From Paracoccus luteus (GTDB lineage Bacteria; Pseudomonadota; Alphaproteobacteria; Rhodobacterales; Rhodobacteraceae): a DNA stretch of 64,000 bases. Every line of letters starts with the position of its first letter. Position 1 is the stretch's first letter. The position numbers and the translations under genes were made by a program. This document shows, piece by piece, positions 1 through 8,633 of this stretch. The notes beneath the pieces are model-generated. The model searched no databases, had not been told where the DNA came from, and saw nothing but the letters and a program-made list of their open reading frames with translations. The stretch lies in the NCBI RefSeq assembly GCF_004522155.1, contig NZ_SDEA01000009.1, positions 16,518 through 80,517 of the forward strand. Direction: 5' to 3'.

Positions 1-2
1 AC

Positions 3-1676
3 ACCCGCGAAATCCTGCCGGGCCACGACATCGCCGTCGCCTGCGGCCGCGTGGCCTGCGTCCTGCCCGACGCCAGCGCCAACATCGGCCCCGGGACACA
101 GGTGATCGAGGCGGCGGGGCGGTTCATGATCCCCGGCCTGATCGACGCCCACATGCACGTGGAAAGCGGGATGCTGACGCCCGCAGGCTTCGCCGCCGCC
201 GTGATCCCGCACGGCACCACGACGATCATGCACGACCCGCACGAGGTCGCGAACGTGATGGGGCTGGAGGGCGTGCGGCTGATGCGCGACGAAAGCCTGA
301 TCCAGCCGATCACCATGCTGACCCAGATGCCCAGCTGCGCGCCCTCGGCCCCCGGGCTGGAAACCACCGGCCACCCGATCACGGCGGGCGAGGTCGCGCA
401 GGCGATGGGCTGGGACGGCATCGTGGGCTTGGGCGAGATGATGAACTTTCCCGCCGTCGCCGCGGGCGACCCGGCGATGCTGTCGGAAATCGCCGCGACC
501 CGGGCCGCCGGCAAGACCGTGGGCGGGCATTACGCCAGCCCCGACCTGGGGCGGAACTTTGCGGCTTACGTGGCGGGGGGCGCGGCCGACGACCACGAGA
601 CGGTGGCCGAGGCGCAGGCCATCGCCCGCGTGCGGCAGGGCATGGGCGCGATGCTGCGGCTGGGGTCGGCCTGGCATGACGTCGAGGCGCAGATCACCGC
701 CATCACCCGGCGCGGGCTGGACCCCTCGGGCTTCATGCTGTGCACCGACGACTGCCATGCGGGGACGCTGGTCCACGACGGCCACATGGACCGGGCGGTG
801 CGCCACGCCATCGACTGCGGGTGCGATCCGCTGGTGGCGATCCAGATGGCGACCATCAACACCGCCCGCCATTTCGGGCTGGAGCGCGAGCTTGGCTCGA
901 TCACGCCGGGGCGGCGCGCGGACGTGATCCTGACCTCGGACCTGACGGCGCTGCCGGTCGAGGCGGTGGTGGCGCAGGGGCGGCTGGTGGCCGAGGGCGG
1001 GCGGCTGATGGTCGATTGCCCGCGCATCGACTGGCCGGACGCCGCCCGCGACACCGTGCGGCTGGGGCGCGGGCTGGGGGCGGGCGACTTCGCGGTGCCG
1101 GCGACCGGCGGCCGCGCCACCGTCCGCGTCATCGGCGTGGTCGAGAACCAGGCCCCCACCCGCGCGCTGACTGCCGAGCTGCCGGTCGTGGACGGGGCCG
1201 TCCAGCCCGCGGACGGCATCGCCCGCATCGCGCTGGTCGAACGCCACCGCGGCACGGGCGGCGTGGTCAACGGGTTCGTGTCGGGTTTTGGCTATCAGGG
1301 GCGCATGGCCGTCGCCTCGACCGTGGCGCATGACAGCCACCACATGATCGTCGTCGGCACCTGCGGCGAAAACATGGCCGCCGCCACCGCGCGGCTGGCC
1401 GAACTGGGCGGCGGCATCGCCGTGTTCCGCGACGGGGCCGAGCTTGCCCATGTCGCACTGCCCATCGCGGGGCTGATGTCGGACGCGCCCGCGCCCGATG
1501 TCGCGGCGGCAGCCCAGGCCGTGGGCGAGGCGATCCGCGCCTGCGGCTGCACGATGAACAACGCCGTGATGCAGCACGTCCTGCTGGCGCTGGTGGTGAT
1601 CCCGGAACTGCGGATCTCGGACCTTGGGCTGGTGGACGTGAGCCGGTTCCAGCTGACCGACGTCGTGATGGCGTGA
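3..1676 (+). CDS. ade: Adenine deaminase, 5' end cut by window edge
   Basis: Adenine deaminase hydrolyses adenine to hypoxanthine and ammonia in purine salvage; it acts in the cytosol and belongs to the metal-dependent amidohydrolase superfamily. The frame is open from the first complete codon at position 3, so the true start lies left of the window and 557 residues are visible. The metal-binding HxH (HAHMHVES) and the HDPHEVANV stretch near the visible N-terminus are typical of Ade. The C-terminal adenine-deaminase domain has the RHRGTGGVVNGF segment. The total fits a family length of about 560-600 residues. It converges on a VOC gene across a terminator-like hairpin. With the cdd-to-upp operon nearby it suggests strong nucleobase salvage. 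Confidence 0.93.
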   Translation, partial: TREILPGHDIAVACGRVACVLPDASANIGPGTQVIEAAGRFMIPGLIDAHMHVESGMLTPAGFAAAVIPHGTTTIMHDPHEVANVMGLEGVRLMRDESLIQPITMLTQMPSCAPSAPGLETTGHPITAGEVAQAMGWDGIVGLGEMMNFPAVAAGDPAMLSEIAATRAAGKTVGGHYASPDLGRNFAAYVAGGAADDHETVAEAQAIARVRQGMGAMLRLGSAWHDVEAQITAITRRGLDPSGFMLCTDDCHAGTLVHDGHMDRAVRHAIDCGCDPLVAIQMATINTARHFGLERELGSITPGRRADVILTSDLTALPVEAVVAQGRLVAEGGRLMVDCPRIDWPDAARDTVRLGRGLGAGDFAVPATGGRATVRVIGVVENQAPTRALTAELPVVDGAVQPADGIARIALVERHRGTGGVVNGFVSGFGYQGRMAVASTVAHDSHHMIVVGTCGENMAAATARLAELGGGIAVFRDGAELAHVALPIAGLMSDAPAPDVAAAAQAVGEAIRACGCTMNNAVMQHVLLALVVIPELRISDLGLVDVSRFQLTDVVMA

Positions 1677-1684
1677 CCGCCGCG

Positions 1685-1735
1685 CCGGGGGTTTTCCACC
1701 CCCGGACCCCCGGAGGATATTTGCCGCCAGAAGAT
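1685..1735 (+). terminator. Terminator-like hairpin plus GGATATTT element downstream of ade
   Basis: An 8-bp perfect inverted repeat (CCGGGGGT at 1685-1692, ACCCCCGG at 1698-1705, 5-nt loop) begins 8 nt after the ade stop. It is followed by GGATATTT (1715-1722) and AGAAGAT (1729-1735). There is no long T tract. A similar GGATATTT-AGGAAGAT arrangement follows trmB at 19010-19059, so this looks like a recurring 3'-end element; the terminator role is inferred. Confidence 0.5.
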
Positions 1736-2163
1736 CAGGGCAGGGTCAGCGCGCCGTCGGGGCCGAGCGTCCAGAAGGGGTTGTGGGCGATTTCCCAGAC
1801 ATGCCCGTCCGGGTCCGCCACATAGCCCGACCAGCCGCCCCATTCGGCGCGTTCCGGCCGCTTGAGCGGGGCGGCGCCCGCGTCCACCGCCGCCTGCCAG
1901 ACGGCGTCCGCCTCGGCCTGATCGGCGCAGTTCTGGGCCAGCGTCACCGCGCCGGTGCCAAGGCTTGCCCCCGGCCGGCCCTGATCGGCGGCAAGGTCCG
2001 CGCACGGAAACAACGCCAGCGCCGCGCCGTGCATCTGGAAGAACACGACGCCCGGCGCCGCGGCCGGATGCGGGGTCCATCCCCAGGCGCGATAGAACTC
2101 GCAGGCGCGGGCCAGGTCGGCCACGCCCAGCGTGATCAGCGAGACGCGTTGGCGGGGCAGCAT
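1735..2163 (-). CDS. VOC-family (glyoxalase/bleomycin-resistance fold) protein
   Basis: A 142-residue single-domain protein of the vicinal oxygen chelate superfamily, substrate unknown. The N-terminal LGVADLARACEFY and the C-terminal DPDGHVWEIAHNPFW are the usual edges of the beta-alpha-beta-beta-beta modules; the terminal Glu is the common metal ligand. A TTG start at 2169 would also be open, but the ATG at 2163 has a clear GAGGAGGG ribosome site just upstream and lies 2 nt after the recF stop. It is therefore probably the last gene of the dnaA-dnaN-recF transcript. Function cannot be narrowed beyond the fold. Confidence 0.8.
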   Translation of the reverse strand: MLPRQRVSLITLGVADLARACEFYRAWGWTPHPAAAPGVVFFQMHGAALALFPCADLAADQGRPGASLGTGAVTLAQNCADQAEADAVWQAAVDAGAAPLKRPERAEWGGWSGYVADPDGHVWEIAHNPFWTLGPDGALTLP

Positions 2164-2165
2164 GA

Positions 2166-3245
2166 TCAACCCTCCTCGGTGGCGGTCGAGCCGCCGGGGC
2201 CGCGCGACACCGCCAGATAGCGCGCCCGGCCCGCCAGCGTGTCGAACAGCTCGCGCCCCGTGCCGGTCAGGATGGCCTGCGCGGGCAGGGCCACGATCTC
2301 GTCATGCAACGCGGCGCGCCGGTCGGCGTCAAGATGCGCCGCGACCTCGTCCAGCAAGAGCAGCGGGCGCTGATCGGCCAGGGCGCGGGCATTGGCCAGG
2401 ATCAGCGACAGCAGCAGCGCCTTTTGCTCGCCGGTCGAGGACAGCGCGGCGGGCATGTCGTCCGGCCCCCAGTCCGCCCCCAGATCGGCGCGATGCGGCC
2501 CGGTCAGCGTGCGCCCGGCGGCCAAGTCGCGGGGGCGCATCTCGGCCAGGCGCGCGGCGATGCTGGCCGCGTCCGCGTCATCGGCGGCGCCGTCGCCCGC
2601 GCGCAGCGCCAGCCGCGCGGCGGGGAATGCCGTCCGCGCGCCCAGCTGCGCGGCCATGATGCGGGCCAGCGCAGCCTGCCGGCTGGCCGTGATCGCCGCC
2701 CCCGCCTGCGCCATCCGCGATTCCAGCGCGCGATACCAGCGGTCGTCGCGGATGTCGTCGCGCAGCAGCCGGTTGCGGTCGCGCATCGCCTTGTCATAGG
2801 CCAGCGCATCGTCGGCGTGGGCCGGAAAAAAGCTGAGCGTCAGCCGGTCCAGAAACCGCCTGCGCGTTTCGGGGGCATCGGTCCACAGCCGGTCCATCGC
2901 CGGGGTAAGCCAGATCAGCCGCACCAGCCGGCCCAGAGTGACCTGCGGCACCGGCTTGCCGTCCAGCGTCACGCCGCGCGTCTCGCCCGGTGGCGCGGTG
3001 GTTTCGACGTCGTGCCCGGAAAGCGCGGCGCGGATGCGCCAGCCCGCGTCGGGCCCCTGCCGCGCCTGATCGGCGGGGCTGGCGCCGCGCAGGCCGCGGC
3101 CGGGCGACAGCATCGACAGCGCCTCGAGGATGTTGGTCTTGCCCGCGCCGTTCGGGCCGAAGATCGCCAGCGGCCGCGCGTCCAGATCCAGCGCCAGCCG
3201 CGGCCAGGACCGGAACTGCGCCAGCGTCAGTTGGCTGAGCGTCAC
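2166..3245 (-). CDS. recF: DNA replication and repair protein RecF
   Basis: RecF (359 aa) is an SMC-like ABC ATPase that, with RecO and RecR, loads RecA on gapped single-stranded DNA. Visible motifs are Walker A GPNGAGKT at residues 30-37, a signature-like LSSTGEQKALLLSLI and Walker B LLLLDEVAAHLD near the C-terminus. Length is normal for the family. It starts with GTG, whose last bases overlap the dnaN stop (GTGA), which implies translational coupling. The dnaA-dnaN-recF order is the classical replication-initiation cluster. Confidence 0.95.
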   Translation of the reverse strand: MTLSQLTLAQFRSWPRLALDLDARPLAIFGPNGAGKTNILEALSMLSPGRGLRGASPADQARQGPDAGWRIRAALSGHDVETTAPPGETRGVTLDGKPVPQVTLGRLVRLIWLTPAMDRLWTDAPETRRRFLDRLTLSFFPAHADDALAYDKAMRDRNRLLRDDIRDDRWYRALESRMAQAGAAITASRQAALARIMAAQLGARTAFPAARLALRAGDGAADDADAASIAARLAEMRPRDLAAGRTLTGPHRADLGADWGPDDMPAALSSTGEQKALLLSLILANARALADQRPLLLLDEVAAHLDADRRAALHDEIVALPAQAILTGTGRELFDTLAGRARYLAVSRGPGGSTATEEG

Positions 3246-4363
3246 ACCCGCATCGGCATCACGACATAGACGGCGCTGTCGTCCCCGCCCTCGCGGATCA
3301 GCGCGGCGTCGCCCGAGCCGTTGAACAGGAACACCGCGTTCTCGCGGTCGATCTGCTGGGCGATTTCCTGCAGGTACTTGGCGTTGAAACCGATCTCCAG
3401 CGGCTCGTCGGCATAGGCGACGGCCAGTTCCTCGTCGGCGGCACCCGCGTCGGGGGCGTTGACGGACAGGACCAGCCGGTCTTCGTCCAGCGCCAGCTTG
3501 ACGGCGCGCGAGCGTTCGGAACTGACCGTCGCCACGCGGTCCACCGCGCGGGCAAAGTCGCTGGCGTCCACCTCGAGCTTGCGGGTGTTTCCCTTGGGGA
3601 TCACGCGGGTATAATCGGGAAAGGTGCCGTCGATGACCTTGGAGGTCAGGGTGATCGTCGGCGTGGCAAAGCGCACCTTGGTGTCGCCGACCGACACGGC
3701 GATCTGCGTGTCGTCGTCGTCCAGCAGTTTTTTCAGCTCGGCCACGGTCTTGCGGGGCACGATCACGCCGGGCATCCCCGCGGCGCCATCGGGCAGCGCC
3801 GCGTCGATGCGGGCCAGCCGGTGGCCGTCGGTCGCCACGCAGCGCAGCGACTTGCCGCCCCCCTCGGCGTCGGCCACATGCATATAGACGCCGTTCAGGT
3901 AATAGCGCGTCTCTTCGGTCGAGATGGCGAACTTCGACTTGTCGAACAGCCGCCGCAGCAGCGCCGCCGGGGCGGCGAAGTTGGCCGCGTATTCGGACGA
4001 CGCCATGACCGGGAAATCCTCGCGCGGCAGCGTCGCAAGGTTGAAGTTCGAGCGTCCCGCCTGCACCGTCAGCCGCGCGGTGGCGGCATCGGCGGCGATG
4101 GCCACCAGCGCGCCGTCGGGCAGCTTGCGCGCGATCTCGTTCAGCAGGGCGGCGCTGACGGTGGTCGCGCCGGGGCGTTCCACCATCGCGGGGGCGCGGT
4201 CCACGACCTCGGTGTCCAGGTCGGTGGCGCGAAAGCTGACGCCGTCCGGCCCCGCCTCGATCAGGACGTTGGACAGGATCGGGATGGTGTTGCGGCGTTC
4301 GACGACGGACTGGGCCTGCGCCACGGCCTTGACCAGCACCGCGCGCTCGATCGAAAATTTCAT
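3242..4363 (-). CDS. dnaN: DNA polymerase III beta subunit (sliding clamp)
   Basis: The 373-residue beta clamp forms a dimeric ring that tethers DNA polymerase III and other repair and replication factors to DNA. The N-terminus (MKFSIERAVLVKAVAQAQSV) and the C-terminal ending VYVVMPMRV are characteristic, the latter close to the usual clamp C-terminus MPMRL. Three repeated clamp domains fit the length. It lies 87 bp downstream of dnaA with its own promoter candidate in the gap, and its stop overlaps the recF GTG. Confidence 0.97.
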   Translation of the reverse strand: MKFSIERAVLVKAVAQAQSVVERRNTIPILSNVLIEAGPDGVSFRATDLDTEVVDRAPAMVERPGATTVSAALLNEIARKLPDGALVAIAADAATARLTVQAGRSNFNLATLPREDFPVMASSEYAANFAAPAALLRRLFDKSKFAISTEETRYYLNGVYMHVADAEGGGKSLRCVATDGHRLARIDAALPDGAAGMPGVIVPRKTVAELKKLLDDDDTQIAVSVGDTKVRFATPTITLTSKVIDGTFPDYTRVIPKGNTRKLEVDASDFARAVDRVATVSSERSRAVKLALDEDRLVLSVNAPDAGAADEELAVAYADEPLEIGFNAKYLQEIAQQIDRENAVFLFNGSGDAALIREGGDDSAVYVVMPMRV

Positions 4364-4411
4364 GGCGTCCTGCCCCTTGCTGTCGTCGGATCGGCCGCGG
4401 CGCGGCGCGCT

Positions 4412-4440
4412 TAGTTTCTTTGTTTGGGTGCGGCGGTCAA
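4412..4440 (-). promoter_or_regulatory. Candidate dnaN promoter in the dnaA-dnaN gap
   Basis: Read on the minus strand, TTGACC (4440-4435) is followed after 17 nt by AAACTA (4417-4412), in an A-rich pocket that contrasts with the GC-rich surroundings. The -35 matches sigma-70 at 5 of 6 positions; the -10 is weak. It would give dnaN-recF transcription independent of dnaA. Confidence 0.35.
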
Positions 4441-4450
4441 GCGCCCGCGA

Positions 4451-5827
4451 TCACGCCTCGAGCGCGCGGCGCAGCAGGTCGATGTCCTCGGCCAGGCTGC
4501 GATCCTCGGACCGCAGTTCCTCGATGCGCTTGACCCCGTGCAGGATCGTGGTGTGGTCGCGCCCGCCGAAGCGGCGGCCGATTTCCGGCAGGCTGCGGCT
4601 GGTCATCTGCTTGGACAGATACATGGCGATCTGGCGCGGCCGGGCCAGGGTGCGGACCCGCTTCGGGCCGACCAGATCCGACAGGCGGATGTTGTAATGC
4701 TCGGCCACCTTGCGCTGGATCTCCTCGACCGAGACCTTGCGGTCGGACGCGCGCAGGATGTCGGCCAGACATTCCTGGGTCATGTCCAGGTCGATCGGCC
4801 GCCCCATCAGGCTGGCGAACGCGAACAGCCGCTGCAGCGCGCCTTCCAGCACGCGCACGTTCGAGGTGATGCGGTGGGCCAGGAACTCCAGCACGCCGGC
4901 GCCCAGGATCAGGCCGGGATAGGTGGCGCGGAACTGTTCGGTCTTGGACTGCAGGATCGACAGGCGCAGTTCGTAATCGGTGGGGTGCAGGTCCACGATC
5001 AGGCCGCAGGACAGGCGCGACTTGATCCGCTCCTCAAGATCCTTGATCTCTCCGGGCGCGCGGTCGGCGGAAATGACGATCTGCTTGCCCTGATCGACCA
5101 GGGCGTTGAACGTGTGGAAGAACTCCTCTTGGGTGCTGTCCTTGCCGGCGATGAACTGCACGTCATCGACCATCAGCAGGTCGACGGTGCGGAACAGCTC
5201 CTTGAAGTCCATGACGGTGCGTTCGCGCAGCGCCTGGACAAAGCGGTACATGAACTGTTCGGCCGACAGATACAGGATGCGCGCGTCCGGGTGGCGTGCC
5301 TGGCGTTCGCGCGCGATGGCGTGCATCAGGTGCGTCTTGCCCAGCCCCACGCCGCCATACAGAAACAGCGGGTTGAACGACACCGCGCCGCCTTCGGCCA
5401 CACGGCGGGCGGCGGCATGGGCCAGTTCGTTGGGCTTGCCGACGATGAAATTGTCAAAGGTGAAGCGCGCGTCCAGCGGCGCGGTCATGTCGTCGTCCCC
5501 GCGCAGCGGCGGGCGGGGTGCCGGGGCGCGGGCGGCGGGGGCGGGGGTGCCGCGATCCGCTTGGATGGCGGCGGGCGGAACCGCGGCCTGCGGCGCGACC
5601 GTGAAGCTGAGCCGTTCGACGGACGCGCCGTGACGGGTCAGCGCCTCGATGATGGGGCGGCTATAGTGGCGCGACACCCAGTCCGACAGGAACCGCGTCG
5701 GGCAGGACAGGGCGGCGGTGCCGTCCTTGAGCCCGTTGAATTCGAGGGGCGCCAGCCACCGCGCATAATTGTTGCTGCCGACGAGCGTTTCCAGCTCGGC
5801 GCGCGCCTGCCCCCAGATCTTGTCCAT
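4451..5827 (-). CDS. dnaA: Chromosomal replication initiator protein DnaA
   Basis: DnaA (458 aa) is the AAA+ initiator that binds DnaA boxes and melts oriC. Domain I occupies the N-terminus (MDKIWGQARAEL), a variable proline/alanine-rich linker follows, the AAA+ domain has Walker A GGVGLGKT at residues 158-165 and Walker B LLMVDD, and domain IV ends with the DnaA-box-binding signature GGRDHTTILHG. The frame is open 12 codons further upstream, but the ATG at 5827 gives the conserved MDKIW start and has AGGGA about 7 nt upstream. First gene of dnaA-dnaN-recF; rpsT lies upstream on the same strand with its own terminator. Confidence 0.97.
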   Translation of the reverse strand: MDKIWGQARAELETLVGSNNYARWLAPLEFNGLKDGTAALSCPTRFLSDWVSRHYSRPIIEALTRHGASVERLSFTVAPQAAVPPAAIQADRGTPAPAARAPAPRPPLRGDDDMTAPLDARFTFDNFIVGKPNELAHAAARRVAEGGAVSFNPLFLYGGVGLGKTHLMHAIARERQARHPDARILYLSAEQFMYRFVQALRERTVMDFKELFRTVDLLMVDDVQFIAGKDSTQEEFFHTFNALVDQGKQIVISADRAPGEIKDLEERIKSRLSCGLIVDLHPTDYELRLSILQSKTEQFRATYPGLILGAGVLEFLAHRITSNVRVLEGALQRLFAFASLMGRPIDLDMTQECLADILRASDRKVSVEEIQRKVAEHYNIRLSDLVGPKRVRTLARPRQIAMYLSKQMTSRSLPEIGRRFGGRDHTTILHGVKRIEELRSEDRSLAEDIDLLRRALEA

Positions 5828-6351
5828 TCCACGTCCCTTATGTCCCCGGCCCCCGCCGGTCATTGCCGGCGGGACAGTGCGGCCCCGTGGCGACGTGGAT
5901 CAGGCAAGCCGCATCCCTCGTGCCGCACGGGGCGGCACGGGCGCGCCCGGCGGGCGCTGATACGGATGGCGCTGGCGGACGACCCCGGTGGCAGCCGGTG
6001 CCGGTCCCGGTGGCGGCGCGGTCCCCCCGCACCGTCGCACCGATCGCCCGGGCCCGGCATGGCCGGTCCGCTGGGCGACGTTCCCCATCGCGACGTGAAT
6101 CGCATGGGTCACGCTAACCCCAGCGCTCGGACGGCTGCAACTGAACTCTGTCCTTGACAGGGCATTTGCCGCAACGAATCTGCCGGGCTGTTGCAGGCGG
6201 AAAAAATCGTTTCAGATCAAGGCGGTGGAACAAGAAAAAGGGCGCGCCGGCGGCACGCCCTTGCGGGATCGGTATCGGGTCGGATGCGCCCCGGCCCATG
6301 CGGGCCAGCGGATCGTTCCGGGGGATCGTGTCCGCCGGATCGGGCGGCGGA
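5828..6351. other. 524-bp gap between rpsT and dnaA
   Basis: This gap holds the rpsT terminator (6232-6262) and presumably the dnaA promoter, but I recognise no convincing sigma-70 pair facing dnaA and no good match to the DnaA box TTATCCACA, so it does not look like oriC. It contains a 5-bp perfect inverted repeat CTGTC-CTT-GACAG (6148-6160) and two GANTC sites (6097-6101 and 6176-6180), the sequence methylated by CcrM in many alphaproteobacteria. Two GANTC sites are about what chance would give at this length and composition. Confidence 0.5.
6232..6262 (-). terminator. Rho-independent terminator of rpsT
   Basis: On the minus strand AAGGGCG (6262-6256) pairs perfectly with CGCCCTT (6244-6238) across an 11-nt GC-rich loop and runs into a T-rich CTTTTTCTTG tract. 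It lies about 90 nt past the rpsT stop and separates rpsT from dnaA. Confidence 0.75.
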
Positions 6352-6621
6352 TCAGGCCGCCGCCAGCGCCTTGACGCGGGCCGCCAGGCGCGAGATCTTG
6401 CGCGACGCGGTGTTCTTGTGGACGACGCCCTTGGTCACGCCGCGCATCAGTTCGGGCTGCGCGTTCTTCAGCGCCTCGGCCGCGACCTGCTGGTTGCCGC
6501 CGGCGATCGCCTCTTCGACCTTGCGCAGGAAGGTGCGGATGCGCGAGCGGCGGTTCTTGTTGACGGCGGTGCGGCGCTCGGTCTGGCGCGCGCGCTTTTT
6601 GGACTGGGGCGTGTTGGCCAT
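6352..6621 (-). CDS. rpsT: 30S ribosomal protein S20
   Basis: S20 (89 aa) binds 16S rRNA early in 30S assembly. The start [17 protein letters not shown] and the conserved [16 protein letters not shown] segment are diagnostic; the protein is strongly basic and has the normal length. It is monocistronic: a good sigma-70-type promoter lies at 6669-6697 and an intrinsic terminator at 6232-6262. Its position next to dnaA is conserved in Rhodobacterales. Confidence 0.97.
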   Translation of the reverse strand: MANTPQSKKRARQTERRTAVNKNRRSRIRTFLRKVEEAIAGGNQQVAAEALKNAQPELMRGVTKGVVHKNTASRKISRLAARVKALAAA

Positions 6622-6668
6622 GTCTGTGCGGTTCCGGTGTTGCGGTGTCTGAGAATCCTGAAGCCGGG

Positions 6669-6697
6669 CCTATACGCCCCGCGGCGGGCCAAGTCAA
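6669..6697 (-). promoter_or_regulatory. Sigma-70-type promoter of rpsT
   Basis: On the minus strand TTGACT (6697-6692) and TATAGG (6674-6669) are separated by exactly 17 nt, with 5 of 6 and 4 of 6 consensus matches. The -10 ends 47 nt before the rpsT ATG. This is the best constitutive-looking promoter in the window, as expected for a ribosomal protein gene. Confidence 0.65.
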
Positions 6698-6761
6698 CCG
6701 CCACGCGCCGCGGCGGGCAGGTTCCGGCAGCCGTGCGGCCACGTGCGGCACGGCGCCGCAG

Positions 6762-7907
6762 TCATCGCGCAAAGGCGTCGGCATAACCGGCGCGGCGCAG
6801 CCGGTCGATGGCGCGCACCACAGCCTCGCGTCCGTCGAACGGCCCGGCCAGGATCAGTTGCACCGCCCTGCCCGCCTGCATTTCGCGGGCGCGCGACACC
6901 GGCAGGCCCAGCCGCGCCAGCCGCTGCGCGGCCCGGTCGGCGCCCGGCGCATCGGCATAGGCTCCGAGCTGGACAAAGCGCGCGCCGGGCGGAACCATGC
7001 CCCTGCCCAAGGGCGCCGCCCGCGTTCCGGCAGCTGTCGGGCGAACGGCGCGGGGCGCGGCCTTGTCACGACCACCTGCCTTTGCACCCTTCGGCAGGCG
7101 CGCCGCCGGGGGCGTCGCCACGCTGTCGGCGCGGATCGCGACCAAGGCCGGCGCGGCCACAGGCGCGCTTGCCAGCTGCGGGAACGCCAGCGGCGCGGCC
7201 CCGCACAGCCCCAGCGCCATCTGCTGGCCCAGCCGCAGCGATTCGGCCCCGGCGGACGCGCCAAGCAGGCGGCACAGCGGGCGGTCGCGCTGCGGCGCAG
7301 CCATTGCCCCGCGCAGCACCGGCGCGGCCCTGACCGCCGCCGCCAGACCCGCCGGTCCCCCGGCGGCAGGCGCAACAGGGGCGGGCAGGCTGGCCGCCGG
7401 CGCCTGCGTGGGCCGCGCGCTCGCCGTCCCGCCCGCAGGCGACAGCTCTCCGTCCTGCAGATTGCCGATGATGGTTTCCGACAGCACCCGTTCCATCCGC
7501 GCGGCCCTGGGTTCGGGCGGCGCGGGAAACAGCGGCGCGACGGTGTCGGGAAGGGTGCGGCGGGCGGATAACGTGGGCGGATAGCCGCACATGACCGACT
7601 CGTCGCGGGCGACGCGCGGCTGCCATTGCCCGTGCAGGTTCAGGAACACGCAGCCGGCGCTGTCGACATACTGCGCCCCGGCAAAGCCCGGCGGCGGCGC
7701 CTCGGCCGGGCCGGGGCCGGTTCCCACGTCGCCCGACAGTTCGGCCGGATCGCGGGTGCGTTGCGGCACCTGCACCGCCGCCACCGCCGGTTCCGGCGCG
7801 GCATGGCCGTCCGCCGGCGCCCCTGCCGCCCACGCCGGGGCGACGAAGATCATCGCCCAGACCGTCATGACCCCGGCCCAGATACCAAGGAACCCAGAAA
7901 CGCGCAT
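6762..7907 (-). CDS. Secreted SPOR-domain protein
   Basis: A 381-residue protein with an N-terminal signal peptide (cleavage expected near residue 27, after APAWA), a long proline/alanine-rich linker and a C-terminal SPOR domain (about residues 305-381: RFVQLGAYADAPGADRAAQRLARLG ends with YADAFAR when read in parts). SPOR domains bind denuded glycan strands of peptidoglycan, usually at the division septum. The region around residues 80-110 (CVFLNLHGQW, CGYPP) holds two Cys that could pair in the periplasm. It stands alone on the minus strand between rpsT and upp. A cell-envelope or division role is inferred from the domain only. Confidence 0.8.
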   Translation of the reverse strand: MRVSGFLGIWAGVMTVWAMIFVAPAWAAGAPADGHAAPEPAVAAVQVPQRTRDPAELSGDVGTGPGPAEAPPPGFAGAQYVDSAGCVFLNLHGQWQPRVARDESVMCGYPPTLSARRTLPDTVAPLFPAPPEPRAARMERVLSETIIGNLQDGELSPAGGTASARPTQAPAASLPAPVAPAAGGPAGLAAAVRAAPVLRGAMAAPQRDRPLCRLLGASAGAESLRLGQQMALGLCGAAPLAFPQLASAPVAAPALVAIRADSVATPPAARLPKGAKAGGRDKAAPRAVRPTAAGTRAAPLGRGMVPPGARFVQLGAYADAPGADRAAQRLARLGLPVSRAREMQAGRAVQLILAGPFDGREAVVRAIDRLRRAGYADAFAR

Positions 7908-7977
7908 GCCCGACCCCCGATTCGGTCCACATGGCTTGGTCTAGGCCGGCACCCCTGAAATCCGGGTTAACGCGCGG

Positions 7978-8610
7978 CTATTTCGTCCCGAACATCCGGT
8001 CGCCCGCGTCCCCCAGACCGGGCACGATATAGCCGTGCTCGTCCAGCCGCTCGTCCAGCGCGGCGGTCACGATGGGCACGTCGGGATGGGCCTGTCGCAT
8101 CCGCTCGACCCCCTCGGGCGAGGCCAGAAGGCACAGGAAACGCAGGTTCCTGGCCCCCTTGGCCTTGAGCATGTCGATCGCCGCGACCGAACTGTTGCCC
8201 GTCGCCAGCATCGGATCGACGGCGATGACCATGCGGTCCTCCAGCTCGCCCGGAACCTTGCAGTAATACTGCACCGGCTGCAGCGTGTCGGGGTCGCGGT
8301 AAAGCCCGATGAACCCCACGCGCGCCGCCGGGATCAGTTCCAGTATCCCGTCCATCAGCCCGTTCCCGGCCCGCAGGATCGAGATGAGCGCCAGCTTCTT
8401 TCCTTCCAGCGTGGGGGCCTGCATCGGCTGCAGCGGGGTTTCGATGCGCATGGTGGTCAGTTCCAGCTCGCGCGTGATCTCATAGGCCAGCAGCAGGCTG
8501 ATCTCGCGCAGCAGGCGGCGGAAACTGTTGGTCGAGGTGGTCTTGTCGCGCATCAGGGTCAGCTTGTGCTGGACCAGCGGATGTTCGACGACGGTCAGAT
8601 GTGGGGTCAT
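7978..8610 (-). CDS. upp: Uracil phosphoribosyltransferase
   Basis: Upp (210 aa) converts uracil and PRPP to UMP. The start [22 protein letters not shown], the RAGNGLMDG stretch and the PRPP loop [10 protein letters not shown] are diagnostic, and the last residues [14 protein letters not shown] are the family ending. The frame stays open further upstream, but the ATG at 8610 gives the correct family N-terminus and length and has AAGAGG just before it. It is the last gene of cdd-deoA-deoB-add-upp, 23 bp after add. Confidence 0.96.
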   Translation of the reverse strand: MTPHLTVVEHPLVQHKLTLMRDKTTSTNSFRRLLREISLLLAYEITRELELTTMRIETPLQPMQAPTLEGKKLALISILRAGNGLMDGILELIPAARVGFIGLYRDPDTLQPVQYYCKVPGELEDRMVIAVDPMLATGNSSVAAIDMLKAKGARNLRFLCLLASPEGVERMRQAHPDVPIVTAALDERLDEHGYIVPGLGDAGDRMFGTK

Positions 8611-8633
8611 GGGGGCCTCTTTCTGGCGGTGAG

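Noticed and set aside
51..53. GTG at 51 as the start of adenine deaminase
   Set aside because: The frame continues to the window edge with family-like residues (TREILPGHDIAVACGR), so the gene is simply truncated.
6154..6182. Plus-strand promoter TTGACA with 17-nt spacer in the rpsT-dnaA gap
   Set aside because: The -10 (AATCTG) is poor and the transcript would run antisense into rpsT; I keep only the palindrome as a note.
5828..6351. Chromosomal origin next to dnaA
   Set aside because: No DnaA-box cluster or AT-rich unwinding region is seen, and oriC in this group is often located elsewhere.
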